From Clitoria ternatea (Eukaryota; Streptophyta; Magnoliopsida; Fabales; Fabaceae), in contig CM075669.1 of NCBI GenBank assembly GCA_037962975.1, forward strand, positions 108,268,501 through 108,332,500: a DNA stretch of 64,000 nt, given 5' to 3'. Each line of letters opens with the position of its first letter. Position 1 is the stretch's first letter. This document shows, one piece after another, positions 1-14,264 of the stretch. The notes under the pieces are model-generated. The model made no database searches. It saw only the letters and a program-made list of their open reading frames with translations, and was not told the origin of the DNA. The position numbers were made by a program, and so were the translations under genes.

Positions 1-1388
<1,388 letters not shown>

Positions 1389-1559
1389 ATCAACAAAAGT
1401 GGGTAGGCAATTTTGTTGTGTGTCTAACGAAGTTCACATTCTGTGTAAATCGAAGTTCAGAGTAAAGCTTAAAACTATATTCACAACTTCAATTATACAT
1501 TAACTTCCCATCACAATTACTGGAATCATAACTTTCTTCAATGTTAACCGATAAATAAA
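1389..1559 (+). promoter_or_regulatory. 3' UTR of the reductase gene with poly(A) signal
   Basis: The sequence after the TGA at 1386-1388 is non-coding and AT-rich. AATAAA occurs at 1554-1559, about 170 bases after the stop, a plausible plant polyadenylation signal. The mRNA end itself cannot be placed from sequence. Confidence 0.45.
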
Positions 1560-3411
1560 ACTAAAGACAGCAACAAATAAGTATTGTAACGTAGGCGATA
1601 TGGTTGAGGGGTGTCAGCACAAGAATTAATTACTGTAATCGATTGTAGATAGGTTATTTTTCCTTCACGGACCTAGGAGAAAGCAAACTAGAAAGCATGG
1701 CTAGGAATGACTGGTTTTCAATGTGTTTGAGACTGAAATTATAATCAATTAAGCTTCAATAAAAGAAATATAAATATGATGTTATGTAGGGGACCAAACC
1801 ACATTGATATGAAGATGTCTTGTGACACCAAGAAATATTGTGAACCATGTATCTTGGAAGTCTCTAGAAAGATGAAGCTAATACAGCTAATGTGACATAA
1901 ATTGTGGTGGCAATGTCGGGGAAAATCCCAGAAATGTTATATTGAGGCTGCAATTGCCATTGCAGTTAAAACACTGAATTCTAATCACCTAGCTTGTTGA
2001 GTATACCCCCTTACCTTGAAAGTGGCCTGTTGTTCGTCACTTGTAACTATTCAGCAATGCTTTTAACCCACTTTTAACCAAATGATATAGCTTCAGAGTT
2101 ATTTTAAGCTACTCCCAATGCTGTTACCTATACAGAATTAGAGTTTTATATTGATAAAAGTAAAATAAAAGTTGAAATTCATAGTTGTAGGAAGATTCTA
2201 AGGTCAGAGAATGACACCCAAAAAAAAAAATTACTTAAGATTTTAAAATTGATTGGGCTCTAATATTATATTAAAAAAATGAATTGCAGTTATCTTCTTC
2301 AACGTTAATTCTAGTGAGAACAATTGTTACAAGCCTTAAAAACCGATATAAGGTATTTTAACATCATCATCCATTAAAGAGTACTCTAGAAAAAACACTG
2401 TATAAAACTACTGTACTTCAACGAGAAGGACAAATCACTGTATAAAACTCATTAGAAATTGTATTTCGATCTTTTATTTATTTATGAGTACTCTAAAAAA
2501 TTCCAATTTCATGTAATTTTTGTTCTGTCTTACTTGTACTAAAGTGTAATCAGGAAACACGAGGCTAAAAATGAAAGCGCCAAATAAATTTCCGAGTTTT
2601 TATTGCATGATATTTCTAATCAATATCCATCTATTTCTCTTTCATTCTATCATTACCTTTTCCATTCTCTCTCCCATGCTCATTTTCATCTAACGATCAT
2701 TCACTTTATACTTTATTGTGAGTAAGATCGAAAATAAACTATTGAGTTAGATTTTATGTAGTCCTCTTTCTTAATATGAAAAATTATTAATATAGATGTC
2801 TAATTGTGATGTTTGATCTTACTTTTTGAAATTTTTAATTTGACCTAAAAACCTATTTAAAAGTCTATTTATAATCATACATATAATGTATTAATAGACG
2901 TAATTTTATATACTATAAGTTTAAGCATATAAAGAAAATAGCAAATATATAAGATCAATAAATAAGTTGGTTCTAAGACATTTTTAACTGCTTAAGCACG
3001 GTCCAATAAACTAAATAAACTTCCAGAAAAGCTTAGCCCTGCTTCGTTTGAGAACTCACTTAAGTTTGATGTAGACTAGGCCTAGACGTTTGTTGAGTAG
3101 TTTGGTATGTTCTTATCCCTAATTGTGAATTTTATTAGAGAAATATTTTGTTACCAAGATAGTACATCATGTTAAGAGTTTGTTAGATTTTTTTTTGTCA
3201 TTGTTTTAAATTTCCTTTTGTAAGTCTCTTATATATATGCAAGGAGAAAAATAATAGAAAGAAATGAAGGAATTAGAAAAAAAATTAAACTTTTATTCTT
3301 TTAAATTATTCTTTTAAAAGTCTCTCTACTCAAAGTAAATATTCTTCCTTTAATATTCTTTTATTTTTCATACCATAGTAAGTTTGTTTTCTCATTGAGA
3401 GTACTCCCTTT
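1560..3411. other. Intergenic AT-rich DNA, nothing recognised
   Basis: No long frame and no recognisable element ends were found. There are A-runs (for example near 2220) and simple AT-rich sequence. I see no gene, RNA gene or complete transposon here. Confidence 0.6.
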
Positions 3412-3529
3412 TTATCTGGACATATTAGTCAGGCCTATGTCGACCTAGATCAATATACTTGTTTCCTATAGCACATGAGTTGTGTTCATCCAGACATGTC
3501 AATCAAACTTATGTCAATCTAGATCCAAA

Positions 3530-3865
3530 CCTATGTCAAGACACCTCTTACGAGGAATCTGCCCTTGAAAAACTACCTTCCTAGCCATTGTCAAGACACC
3601 TCCCATAAGGGATGTGTCATTGGACGATACGTCTCTTACTATTGCAAAGATACCTTCCAGAAGGGATATGCCCTGGAACAATACCTCCCTGACCATTGTC
3701 AAAACACCTTCCAAGGGGAATATGCCCTCGAAGGATACCTCATTGACCATTGAAATCTCCTAGGAGGTATGCACCCTTAAAAGATACCTTCCTAATCGTT
3801 GTCAAGAAATCTCCCAGAAGGAATGTGTCCTCGAACAATACCTCCATGACCTTTGTCAAGACACC
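3530..3865 (+). repeat. Degenerate tandem repeat, period about 54 bp, about six units
   Basis: Units begin with variants of 'cattgtcaagacacctccc', followed by 'agaagggatatg.cct.gaa.gatacct'. About six imperfect units are visible. Only about three related units are present in the sister copy at 37290-37440, so unit number has changed since the copies separated. Confidence 0.7.
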
Positions 3866-4263
3866 TGACACCTACCATTAGTCCCATACATCTTTCCTCT
3901 ATAAATACTCATCTCAAAGGTAGACTCTTCCACCTCTCAACTACTCTTTACTTTTATTACAATCATTTAGCTTTGACATCTACTAACTTAAGTATCGAAG
4001 GTTTCTTATGGTACACACCTTCATTATGCCCCTTTGGCATTTGTGCAAGTATCTTCGGAGTGTCAACCCCACACTGATTACTTTTTATTTACATACCGTC
4101 CATATCCATTTGACCGCATACCAAACTTCATCTTTTTTACACCAGACACATTATTTGGCATGCCTGGTGGGACCCTATAAAGAATTCCTACATCAGCATC
4201 ATGCACACTAGTAAGCAAGCAGCACGCTAGAAAACCTCATGGAGAACACCAATTTTATTTAAG

Positions 4264-4500
4264 AGCATATCAGTTTTGACTTGGAGAATCTTAATATAAT
4301 GTCTAGGATCAAATATCTATCATTTTTAACATCTTAGTTTGGTTTAAAAGCATGTCAATTTTGACTTGGAGGATTCCAGCTCGATGTCCTAGATCCATGA
4401 TTTATCATTTCTAACACATTGGTTTGGTCATATGCCGGTTTTGACTTGGAGGATCTCAGTTAAATGTTCAGAATCCAAGATCTATCATTTCTAACACAAG
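4264..4500 (+). repeat. Three imperfect tandem units of about 75-85 bp
   Basis: Each unit contains 'ttttgacttggag.at', then 'atgt.c.ag.atc.a', 'tatcatttctaacac' and 'ttggtttggt'. The starts are near 4264, 4348 and 4434. The repeat lies in the presumed leader of the old LTR element. Confidence 0.7.
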
Positions 4501-4707
4501 TACACATTAGAAAGGGAATTAAATAGTATGATTGAAAACTTTGGCAAATTCTTTTCAAAAATAGATATTTAGACACCTACCTAAATTACTACAACAGACT
4601 ATTTAAAGACTAAGACAACAAAGTAGCTTTTAAAAGAGCAAAGAGAACAACACTTAAGAAATTTTATCCTGGTTATAGAATTTTGTTTTACTGATCAAGA
4701 AGCTATG

Positions 4708-7213
4708 TGAGACGCCCCCACAATAGGGGGAAATTTTTCACGTTTTTATAAGTCATAATTCGATGGGAAGAAAATGAGTGGTGAAACATTTAAGACAACA
4801 CCTGGATCTATGAGAGACCTCTCCCATATATGAAGATATGAGAGGGTAATTAAATATATCATTTAATAATAATTGTCCAATTAAAAACAGCAGAAGAATT
4901 AATTTACATTGATGGTTGTATGATTGAAATTATGAGAAGTAATTTCATAGAGTTTCATGATTCATGACGTACCCAAAAACACCCTTAAAGTGATGCATGA
5001 TAAGAATTTAATGCATGAAAAACAAAGGTTTATCTGAAAACAAACAATGAGCATCAAGGTGACACTCGCTTAAGCGAGAATTAATTCGCTTGAGCGAGCC
5101 AACGTAGGCACGCTTGGGCGAGATGAAGAAAAGCTAAGCGAATGAAAATGGGCAAGCATTAGGGGCTCAGCTCGCTTGAGCGAGCTCAGTCTCGCTTGAG
5201 TGAGATGCAAAAGAAATCATTAAGCGAGTCAGCGAGACGCTTGAGCGAAGGAGGAGGCAAGCATCAGGTACCAATCTCGCTTGAGCGGATCATGACTCGC
5301 TTGAGCGAGATTGTTCCAGAAGCATTGGTAACTCTCTGGTCGATTTTTGCTTGGGCGAGGCATCTCTCGCCTAGGCAAAAATCGTCTAGTATCTAATTCT
5401 CTTCCCCTTCGCTTGAGCGACCGCCCACCCGCCTGAGCGAAAATCGTCCGGAGGCTAACCTCTGATTCAACATCAATCTCGCTTGGGCGAGATGAACACC
5501 CGCTCGGGCGAAATCAGGCCAGAGGCCAAAGCCCTGATCCATGACGATCTCGCTTGAGCGAGATTCGCACTCGCTTGAGCGAGTTCTGTAGAGTTTATGC
5601 AGAAAACGTGAAATTGTACACTTTACATGCAACACACTATACCAAAACCCATTCTACTACCATTCATTTAAATTCAACAGGGTTTACACAATATATGACA
5701 CATTTATAACTTGCCTCATTCATCATTATCCATTAAAGTCCATTCTAATTCATAAAATGATAATAAATCAAACACCCTTGTGTATGATCATCGAAACATA
5801 AACTTTCGCATAATGTTCATTCATACATAAAATTAATCATCAACAAGCATCATCATTCATCAAATTATATCCTTGGGTCATAAATGAAAATTGGTCATAC
5901 ACCAAGATCCAATTTTCCTTTATGACCACCAAAATCATATACCACCATTCTAGATATCAAAATTAAACATCCATATACAAAACATGCTACACAAGAATCT
6001 AGATTTTTGCCGGCCAAGGCACTTCCTACACAACTATTTACCTCCTTAAGCAAAGTGAACTTCAAAATGTCAACACCTTCCCATGAGTATCTGCATCATA
6101 AGTCTAAAAATAGACAACATGGGAGAGTGAGTCCACATTCCAAAAGTATGAATATGAATACCATGTGATTATGTACATATGCATTTGAACATGTATACTT
6201 TGCACATTCATCACATTCACTAAGCCATATACCATCATGCATTTATCACGAGTAACATCACAATTCCAAACAAAGTACACAAGCACATACATAATCACGT
6301 CCCTCAACATTTGAACTATCACACAACCATTATGTGGTATTCATATCTTTTATGTTGTCTTAAAATATATATATTTTTTTACATCCTCATCACATCCATC
6401 ATGATATCTCATTATCCTTGGCATACCTCCTTGCTATATGCAAATGCTCTTAAGCTAATGCATATGCACAAAGGGATATCTCAACAATTGCAGATATGAC
6501 TGTGGGATTATAAACACCAAATGTGGGATTCAAGTATGATTATCAAACCATACCCCTACTGCAGTAGTAAAATGTGTACACTTATTCTAAAAATTTGCAT
6601 GCATTCACCAATTATTTTACTGGTACCAAACCGCATCACCCATCTTGCAACACCTGGTCATTTTCACCATGACCGCGCTATACAACATATCAACATAAGG
6701 TGTTGCGGGCCAACCATGAGATATATCATGACAGCTGTGATCTCAAGGACCACCGGGGACACCTGCTCATCAAGAGCCACCCCCACAAGGGTCAACCACA
6801 TGCGGCTCCCCGTAGCAGAACATGGGCAGCTTCGTGACTTACACACCGAGTCACAGGGGAAATATAAATTGCTCGTGCACAAAGCCGCCCTCCCACTCGG
6901 CCAACCGGGGGAATCCCCTAAAATTCCAACATCGGCAGCTATGCAGTATGCTATGGATGCAAATGCAAATCATATGCATTTCTCACTCTATGCATCCTAT
7001 CTATGCCACTCATCATACAACATCATGAACACCATTACCAACATCATCATCAAGCTTTTATTATTGTTGGTTATTCACATTAGTTTAAGTCTTTGTGTGG
7101 CATTCTCCTTTATTCTCATTCTCCGCAAATGTCGTCAACATTCATATCACATTCATGGTAGATACAAACATAACATCATATCATCGATCACTACACACCT
7201 CTATATAGTATAC
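4708..7213 (-). repeat. Left LTR of element I, outer part
   Basis: Aligns base by base with 32478-34981 of the right LTR from TGAGACGCCC inward, and is cut at the TATAC target of element II (7209-7213). The rest of this LTR resumes at 27755. A long frame at 6521-7219 (+) is the truncated counterpart of a 295-codon frame in the right LTR. Confidence 0.92.
5065..5584. repeat. CGCTTGAGCG palindrome array in left LTR of element I
   Basis: About fifteen to twenty copies of CTCGCTTGAGCGAG or near variants (TTAAG, TTGGG, CTGAG, TCGGG cores), often in pairs separated by 10-25 bases. Boxes reading GCATCAGG or GCATTAGG are interspersed. The CpG density is far above the surrounding AT-rich LTR. The same array lies at 32833-33351. 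Confidence 0.9.
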
Positions 7214-8753
7214 TGTTAATCCGGCGATAGCGTCTCAACAGTTTGTTTCCACCACCGGGTTGTTAATTGGCAAGCGCACCAATCGTTTGTAGTTTTCAAA
7301 ATTTAGATATCGTTCCAGTGGGATTGAAAGTCCAATAACAACAGTAATTTTCTATTTACTATGGTAAATGTGAAGGAAGTTATAGACAAAAGAATGATTT
7401 ATATACAATTTATACAATATTCACAGGATAGCATGTTGAGTGGTTCATAAGATAAAAAGAAAATAAAATCTATCTAAAAAGTTGAGTTGCAATCTAGAAT
7501 AGGTAAGATACTTGAGATAAACACAGATAAACAAATTATGTTGGAAATTGGATCCCTAATCTAGAATAACAATGAGGAACTCAAGACATGCATATTTAAT
7601 CATCAAGTTTCATGTCATTGCAGCTTAAAATCATTATAACCGATCCCTCATGATATAAATTCTAAGAATTCACCGTAAAGTCCGATCCCTCGTGAGCTTT
7701 CTCAGTAAAAACTTACATTAAGACCTGGCCTTATGGCAACAATGGTTAACAACCCCTATAGAATTGAGATACCAAGGGTATTCCAACTTTTTACTTTCGT
7801 CAAAACAAGTTTCAATACGGCATGAACAATCATTCTCCCGTTTGACATTCATACTAATAAAACAAGTTTCAATACACATGAAAATCATTCTCCCGTTTGA
7901 CGTTCATATTAATAAAAGGTTGAAATACTAACATGGACTTGAATCATAAACATGCAGAGGTCGAATTCACAACATTATACTCAATAGATTAGTTCACCAA
8001 TTCCAACATAAACAAATTAGTTACACATGGTGAAAGTAAAAACAACACTTACAGAGTTTGACATTACAAAGACGATGGGAACTTCACGATACAACGATCA
8101 CAATACACCGAAACACACTCAAGTATCTAGAAAACTATTCTAGAACTACAACTCACAAAAGAAGTACTCAAAGTCGAGCACAAGAGAGAAAAGAAGAGAA
8201 TGGAATGCTATGGGATGGGATGGGATGCTTGGAATGGTGTTGGATGGCCCTATTTATAGGGCTGAGCAAGGGTGCTGACGCTACGCGTCACACCCGTGAC
8301 TTAGCTTCCATCAAACAGCTGATAATGGCCACTTCAAATTATTAAATATGATCATGTCTGGCCACTTGGACGTGTTTCCACTGTATTTTGGCCATTTGTG
8401 CTTAATGGGGTGGCCCTTGGTGCTGAGTGGGGTGGCCATTATTGGGTCAAAGCTGAGTGCTTAGCCAAGTTGGATGTGGAGTCCACGCAGCACTGACGCT
8501 ACGCATGGCTGTGACGCGTAGCGTCAGCATCAAAAATAGCTGTTGATGCTACGCGTCAGATCTCCAGTGTAATTTTCTCTTGATTTCTTAACTTTTTCAC
8601 TGCAAAACTTAGAGAAAATTGATCAAGGGCAGATTATTTCCAACAACATCCATTTATTGAATTTAAATCCTAATTTTCTAATAAATTAAACTAATTTTTG
8701 TATTTTTTATGAAATTTTTATTAAAGCTTTTATTGAAAATTTGAGGACTAACA
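7214..8753 (-). repeat. LTR1 of element II (3' LTR in element sense)
   Basis: 1540 bp, TG...CA. It is about 37 bp shorter than the other two copies because two short ACGCGT-containing units (near 8285 and 8555) are absent. On the minus strand a TATA box CTATAAATAG lies at 8250-8259. ACGCGT motifs lie between that box and the LTR start at 8753, within U3. It matches LTR3 better than LTR2 at most sites where those two differ. Confidence 0.92.
8250..8259 (-). promoter_or_regulatory. TATA box of element II LTR1
   Basis: CTATAAATAG on the minus strand, preserved at the equivalent sites 25474-25483 and 27210-27219 in LTR2 and LTR3. It is the likely start region for element transcription. Confidence 0.7.
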
Positions 8754-10055
8754 AATACCCCCAACTTGAGACATTGCTCGTCCTCGAGCAAGAGAAAAAA
8801 AATAAGAAAAATAAAAATTTGGAATCAAATTTTTGAGTTAGTCCGAGAATTTACAACAAAAAGTAATTTTCACAATTTAACTAACTTTGTAATAATCAAA
8901 AATTGGTATCAAGTATAACAAAGGTTTAATGATAAAATTTATTTACAATATTCTATTAACAATCAAGCAGAATTTCAGGCTTACCTCACAGGTGTTTATC
9001 TCTATGTAATAGGTAACCTGTTTCACTCAATCAATCATAAGATCAAACGAATTTAACTTTGTTTGTCATCTAATCAATGGTTATTTATACAGAATTAGTT
9101 CAGAAATCACAAGGTCTTTTCACGGGTTGTAATGAGGCTTGGTTTACAAGAATCAATGGTTTTTCTTGGAATTCAAAAACCTGAAATCATAAAAGAGCAT
9201 TTTATAATTTTTTAGGCTTTCTCTTGACCCAAACTCTCATTTCTTTTGTTGATGAAAAATAAATACCCCCAACTTGATTCTTTTCACTATTTTTGACTTT
9301 TCTTTTCCATACTTTATTTTTTTTTTTGAAAAGAATCAAGTTGCTTATTTTCACTCCCCATTTTTGTGAGAACACTCAAAATATTTTTCATTTATTTCAA
9401 CTGCTCTTTTAATCAATCAAGTATAGGGAATGGTAAAAACAGATTCAGTTTTAAGGGTACCAAGGAATTTTATTTTAGGCTCAAATTGGCTTGCAAAGGA
9501 TAAAAGAATTTTTACCAAGGTAAGCTGTTTGGCCCAAGGTTTTTTTTTTCACCAAAAATGTGCCTTGTTCATTTTCCTGAATTTTCTGTACAACAACACA
9601 AATCAGAGATTAAAGCAAAATCAATTCGAATTGAAAATATGTCGATTAAACCCTCAAGTATAAAAAGATATCTCTCTGCTCACCGGGCTATCGAAATTTG
9701 CTTGATGGTTAATAACCTATTGTAATTAAATTTATCAAAATTCCTAAGTTATAAAGAACTAATAATTGATTTTACAAAATTAAGTTTCATTGTGTAAAAA
9801 CTCTAAGTGTATTAACTTACTAACAAAAAATTTTGATTGATTTATTTAAAAGATAAATTTTATTTTTGGATTTTTGGATTATTTTTTTGAATAGAATATG
9901 CAAAAACAAATAATTATGTAAAAACACACCACACAATAATAAAATACCATAATATAAAGTGTAAATGTAAATGTAAATATAAACTAAAAATAACTGTACT
10001 CAAAGTAAATGCAAGAAATAAGAAGATGGCATCATCAATCCTCCATCTGATCATC
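8754..10055 (-). other. 3' untranslated region and polypurine tract of element II
   Basis: No coding frame is supported. Next to the LTR the minus strand reads AGTTGGGGGTATT (8754-8766), the polypurine tract. Just upstream is GAGGACGAGCAATGTC. The matching place in element III (40060-41391) has the related GAGGACAAGCAAAAATC and TTGGGGAGAGTT, so the two 3' regions are homologous. The remainder is AT-rich without further features. Confidence 0.75.
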
Positions 10056-11331
10056 CTACTCCTCCTCATCATCATCGCCGCCAGAGTCAGCCTGTGCGCC
10101 AGATGATCCACCAGTCTCAGGGTAGGTAGGTAAATCACCGGGCCAAGCTACATGTGCTGCAAACTCGGCCGGGGTAACATAAGGTGCTCCCTCTCCCTGT
10201 AACCTGTACTGATAAAATTCATCGTGAAGATGAATATAAGCTCTATGAGTGGCAGCCATCATCTGCATCATATACTGATGCTCAAGTGATATCCGGGCAA
10301 AGCCCTGTGTGACAGCATCAGTAGATGGAGGCTGTACTGGTGGTCTCCTCCTCCTAGGTTTGGGCTGAGCCTCCTGCTCTAGTGGTGGAAGCTCGCACTG
10401 CTGGACGAAATAATCTCTGTTCACTAAAACTTTGGGGACTCTCCCCGAAGAACTAGTGAACTCAGGTGAAGGTACGATGACTCCCTGCCTCCTCAGTAAG
10501 GCAGATATAATGAGAGGAAATGGAATGGGGCGGTTTACTTTATACCCAAGGGCATACAAGTGAATCTGCTCAGATATAAGCTCAACTATGTCAATGGTAT
10601 GACCCTGGAGGATAGAAAATAGAAGGCAACAACGCTCAACTGGAAGAGATGAAAGATGGGTGACAGGAGTGATGTTATGAAGCATGAGGTGGGACCACAC
10701 ATGGGCTATAGGGGTAAGCTGGGTCTTTAGGAGGTTAGATGGACTCCTTCCAACCTTATCAGGTTGAAAAAGATTCCATCTTTGCTCAAGAAGTGAGCAA
10801 CCTCCTCGAGGGAGTATCCTAACTATCCCTCGACAATAATCTTGTTTCTGTTTTCCTTCCAGAAACAAGTGTCATCCTTGGGAGTAGGCTCCCAAGGATT
10901 ACCGAATAGGGTACTGATAGTGTCCCGGTCATATGAAATATGCGGCCCCTCACCCAACTCGTCTGCTGCTGTCCTATATTCGGTGTGTCCTGGCGAGTCC
11001 TGAAGGCATTCGCATAAAACTCCATCACTAAGATGGGATCCCCCTCAGTAGGTAGAGAGAATAGAGGTCCCCATCTCCTCTGCTGAACTCCATCCTGAAG
11101 CTCAGGGTAATCTCCTACACTCAAATCAAGGACCCTCTCCCAGATAAGTCTCTGGCATTTGATTTGATGAAACCGTGCCCACTTCGCATCAGTACGAAAT
11201 CTGGTAGGATCCCTCGGTCCTAACACCTCCTGTCCCTGAAGATCAGGATCCTCAGAGGTGGTGTCAGTATCTGTGGTCTTCCTTTGTCTTTTAGAGGAAC
11301 CAGTAGTGGGAATGGATTTCCTTGGTGCCAT
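10056..11331 (-). pseudogene. Third ORF of element II (putative plant transposon protein family), frameshifted
   Basis: The minus frame starting at ATG 11331-11329 (MAPRKSIPTTGSSKRQRK, a basic N-terminus) runs to about 10860. A frameshift there passes to a second frame ending at 10056. The two parts together match the undisrupted 41392-42642 ORF of element III: EFYANA near the middle, then KTQLTPIAHVWSHLML against LRKDMTTIAQVWTSFLL, and an RCCLLFSILQG block against RCYLLYCILRE. The C-terminus is acidic (SGGDDDEEE). This family occupies the envelope position, downstream of pol, in Athila-type elements; its function is unknown. The sequence TTTTTGCAG directly precedes the ATG. Confidence 0.75.
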
Positions 11332-12136
11332 CTGCAAAAAGTAAAAATTTTAAAGTTAAACACATGTTAAAAAGTAAATCACACATTATCAATCCTAAAC
11401 AATCAACCAAATATTTACACAAAATTTGAAACATAAATATTTTTGGTTTTTCTAAAAATGAAATTCACACAACAATATATTTTTGTATTTTTGTGATTTA
11501 TAAAGAAAGTTAACATACATATTTTTAAGTAATTTTGAATCAAGTTTTCAAAATGAAATTCATACAATTTATTCAAAATTTATACAAATTTATTTTTATA
11601 TTTTTATGCAAGAAAGTATAACAAATGACAATTTATTAATTTTAAAAACAACAAATAAACAAACACACAGCATGTTCAACAGATTAAAAAAATAAAAACA
11701 AAAATTAACAAAAATTAAAAACAGAGGCTGACGCTACGCGTGGTGGGACGCTACGCGTAAGCCAGTTCTGCCCACGCTACACGTCTGTGGGACGCTACGC
11801 GTGGGCTCACAGTTCATCCTCATGCTACGCGTAAGTGGGGCGCTACACGTGAGCTCACAGTTCATCCTCACGCTACGCATAAGTGGGACGCTACGCGTGA
11901 GCTGCGCAGAATAGAAAAAAAAGCAGGGGTTGCACAGCAGCAACCCCTTTCAAACCACATTATATCCATTCAATTTCCTAATTCTAACAGCAATCAATTC
12001 CAATGGTCTTATAATCCTAATCCTAACCACATTTATTTCTAAGAATCGAAAATTAAAAACAAAACTAAAGAGAAAGGATTAGAACACTTACATGTGATTC
12101 CTTGAGCAAATAGGATTGAGAAGGTTTGGAAGAGAG
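11332..12136 (-). other. Non-coding region upstream of the element II third ORF
   Basis: AT-rich sequence containing the ACGCTACGCGT array at 11729-11899. It ends at the AAAAG duplicated by the copia insertion. No gene is supported. Together with 21819-22181 it forms the stretch between the gag-protease and third ORF of element II. Confidence 0.7.
11729..11899. repeat. ACGCTACGCGT array upstream of the element II third ORF
   Basis: About eight copies of GACGCTACGCGT or one-base variants, separated by 10-25 bases, about 400-570 bases upstream of the third-ORF ATG. The core ACGCGT is a palindrome. The same motif recurs at 21932-22011 and in all three LTRs of this element. Confidence 0.9.
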
Positions 12137-12322
12137 AAAAGTGTGTTTATATGTTGTTATAGGTTTTGATAATGACAAACAAGCAAAGCAAATGTTCAAG
12201 ACTCAAAATTCAATTATGATGATATGTTTCAATCAAGGCATTTACTTCAGTGGTTAAATCAAGTGACAAATAGTCTTGTTAAATGCCAAAGGAACAAAGG
12301 TTGAAAATCTTGAAGAAGCTGG

Positions 12323-12857
12323 CACGCTTGAGCGAAGGGTCAAGCGTGAATCATGAGAATCAGGTGCTTGGCACGCCCAAGCGTGAAGGAAGCTCGCTTG
12401 AGCGAGGGAGATAATTGTTAAGCGTAAGAATTAGATGCTTAGCACACCCAAGCGTGAAGGAAGCTCGCTTGAGCGAGGGAGACAGTTGTTAAGCGTGAAT
12501 TGTGCAAGCTTACGCGTGAAGGAATAGAAGTTGGCACGCTTGAGCGAAGGATCAAGCGTGAGCATCAGGGGTCTACAAGCTTGAGCGTGAACATGATGCA
12601 TCAGGTTCGATTAAGCGCTGGACCAACTCGCTTAAGCACTGGACAATCTCGCTTGAGCGTGAAGACATAGAGCTCAAGCGTGAGCGTGGAACAAAGCGTG
12701 ATGCATCAGGAGCCCAAGTCTCGCTTAAGCGTAAACAAGGCTCGCTTGAGCGTGATAGCATGCTTGAGCGTAGATTCAAGCGTGAGCAAGCGTGGAAGAG
12801 AAATCAAAGGAAATATACATGGTTCGCTTAAGCGTGATTAAACTCGCTTGAGCGAGG
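12323..12857. repeat. CGCTTGAGCG palindrome array in copia 5' LTR
   Basis: About twenty CACGCTTGAGCG, CTCGCTTGAGCGAG or CAAGCGTGA motifs, mixed with GCATCAGG boxes. It starts about 180 bases into the LTR and ends about 450 bases before the TATA box, so it lies in U3. Confidence 0.9.
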
Positions 12858-13308
12858 AGGCCACTAAATTAATTACAGCATGATGTGCAGTTGAAGATTA
12901 AAAGTTCCAAGAAACAAATTCAAACATCAAGCTACTCTCAGATGATTAACCTATGTCATCATGAGTCAGATAAGTTTATTTAATTTAAATAAGTTATATG
13001 AATTTGAATTTGAACCCGTGTTGAATATATGACAGCCTTGCATCGCACTTGGACAAACTGAAACACACTATGAATACAAACATTCCAACATTCTCTGAGC
13101 AGATTGCACTCTCGAAGTCTCCACTACGCAAGTTGCAATTTAAGTAACTAAGAACATATATACTCTCCACTGGTCTAGCTTGCTGTGGAAATTAAATACA
13201 TGGCTTCACATGTTGCTCCATGTCATCAAAGGAATTTTTAATTGCAAAACAATGCTCCATTCAAATTGTCGAAGAAATTATTTACTGTCTGGACCATGCT
13301 TCCATTTG

Positions 13309-13318
13309 CTATAAATAG
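13309..13318 (+). promoter_or_regulatory. TATA box of the copia 5' LTR
   Basis: CTATAAATAG, conserved at 20918-20927 in the 3' LTR. It is the expected promoter of the element. Confidence 0.75.
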
Positions 13319-14210
13319 GAAGCCTTGTAAGGGATTCAGCACACCAAGCATTTGAAGCAGTTCCATTTGCTTTCTTTCCCCTCCATTCTCTTGCTCTTCT
13401 TCTTGCTCTCTTTATTCTTGATTGGCATATTTCTTGAAGTTATTTTTTGAGAGTTAATTTGTGGGGAAATTATATTTGAGTACTTAATTTGCATATCCTC
13501 TCTTTGAGAGTTATTATCTTGTGTAAACTTTAACTTGTATATCCACTCTATCAAGAGAGTTTCCTTGTACACTCAAACACCAAACATACCAAAAGCTTTG
13601 GGTTGGGTTTCAACCTTGTAATTGTGAGATTGAGAGATTGGGTGGGGTGTCCTTGTACTTGTGAGAATTGGATTCTTGAGTGTGGGACACTAGGAAGTCG
13701 CAGTTGCTCAAAGTTGTATCTCTAATCTACAATAGTGGAAATCCTCTAAGTGGGTTGCTTAGAGGCGAGACGTACACCAGTGTGGTGGAACTCGTATATA
13801 TCGGTTTGCAAATCTCTCTTCCCTAAACTCATTTAAATTTGTGCACTTAACTTGCTTGCTTGATTTTATTGCTCATTAACTTGGATTAAGTGCATGCTAT
13901 ACTAAGTTGCAAAATATTTTGATTAACATTGTTGTACTTGTCTTTTAGCAACACTCGTTATTGATCTTTCTAAAAAATCTCATAAATTTGATTAATTTGA
14001 TTAATTTGATTCCATTTCTTGAATATTACTTAGACCTCTTAAGCGCTTATTATCTTGTCTTGTGTACTATTTGTTACTACTTGCCATTGAGTTTATCACC
14101 TTCAATAAACATAGTAACTAAAGAATCAACTTCAAAAGCATTCAAAGTAAAAATTTTTAATACTTAATTCACCCCCCCTCTTGAGTAATTGAGGCCACTT
14201 GGTTAACAAG

Positions 14211-14222
14211 TGGTATCAGAGC
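14211..14222 (+). other. Primer-binding site of the copia element (tRNA-iMet)
   Basis: TGGTATCAGAGC, complementary to the 3' end of initiator tRNA-Met, two bases after the LTR end at 14208. Confidence 0.95.
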
Positions 14223-14264
14223 TTGACTCTTGGTAAATCAAGCTTAACAGCTTCAAGAGATTAA

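Larger units (their letters stand above)
3412..4707 (+). mobile_element. Old LTR-like remnant with leader, interrupted by element I
   Basis: From about 3412 to 4148 this resembles 37165-37745 segment by segment: the 'cctagatcaatatactt' block, 'gacacctcc' tandem units, 'ctcaaaggtag', 'catttagctttgacatctac' and 'ccatatccatt'. A TATA-like 'ctataaatac' lies near 3899. At about 4149 'ttggcatgcctggtggga' looks like an LTR/primer-binding junction, and 4176-4707 would then be leader. It is read as one LTR of an old plus-oriented gypsy element. Its 5' edge and target-site duplication were not found, so the family stays open. Confidence 0.5.
12142..14208 (+). repeat. 5' LTR of the copia element
   Basis: 2067 bp, from TGTGTTTATATG to TTGGTTAACA. 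U3 carries the CGCTTGAGCG array (12323-12857). A TATA box CTATAAATAG is at 13309-13318. A 'ttgattaat' triplication near 13985-14010 is replaced by a different short sequence in the 3' LTR. Confidence 0.95.

Noticed and set aside
2220..2231. A-run as the tail of a retroposed gene or SINE
   Set aside because: No upstream gene-like or Pol III promoter sequence and no flanking duplication was seen.
5065..5584. CRISPR-like array
   Set aside because: Repeats are about 14 bp, irregularly spaced and variable, in a plant retrotransposon LTR, with no cas genes. They are palindrome arrays and not CRISPR.
8058..8345. Short plus-strand protein in the element II LTR, also at 27018-27323
   Set aside because: Repeated only because it lies in LTR copies; it overlaps the TATA box region and is antisense to the element. 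No sign of coding.
12573..12779. Ser/Arg/Leu-rich 68-codon frame (SRSSE repeats), also at 20182-20388
   Set aside because: Produced by translating the CGCTTGAGCG array; similar frames appear wherever the array is present.
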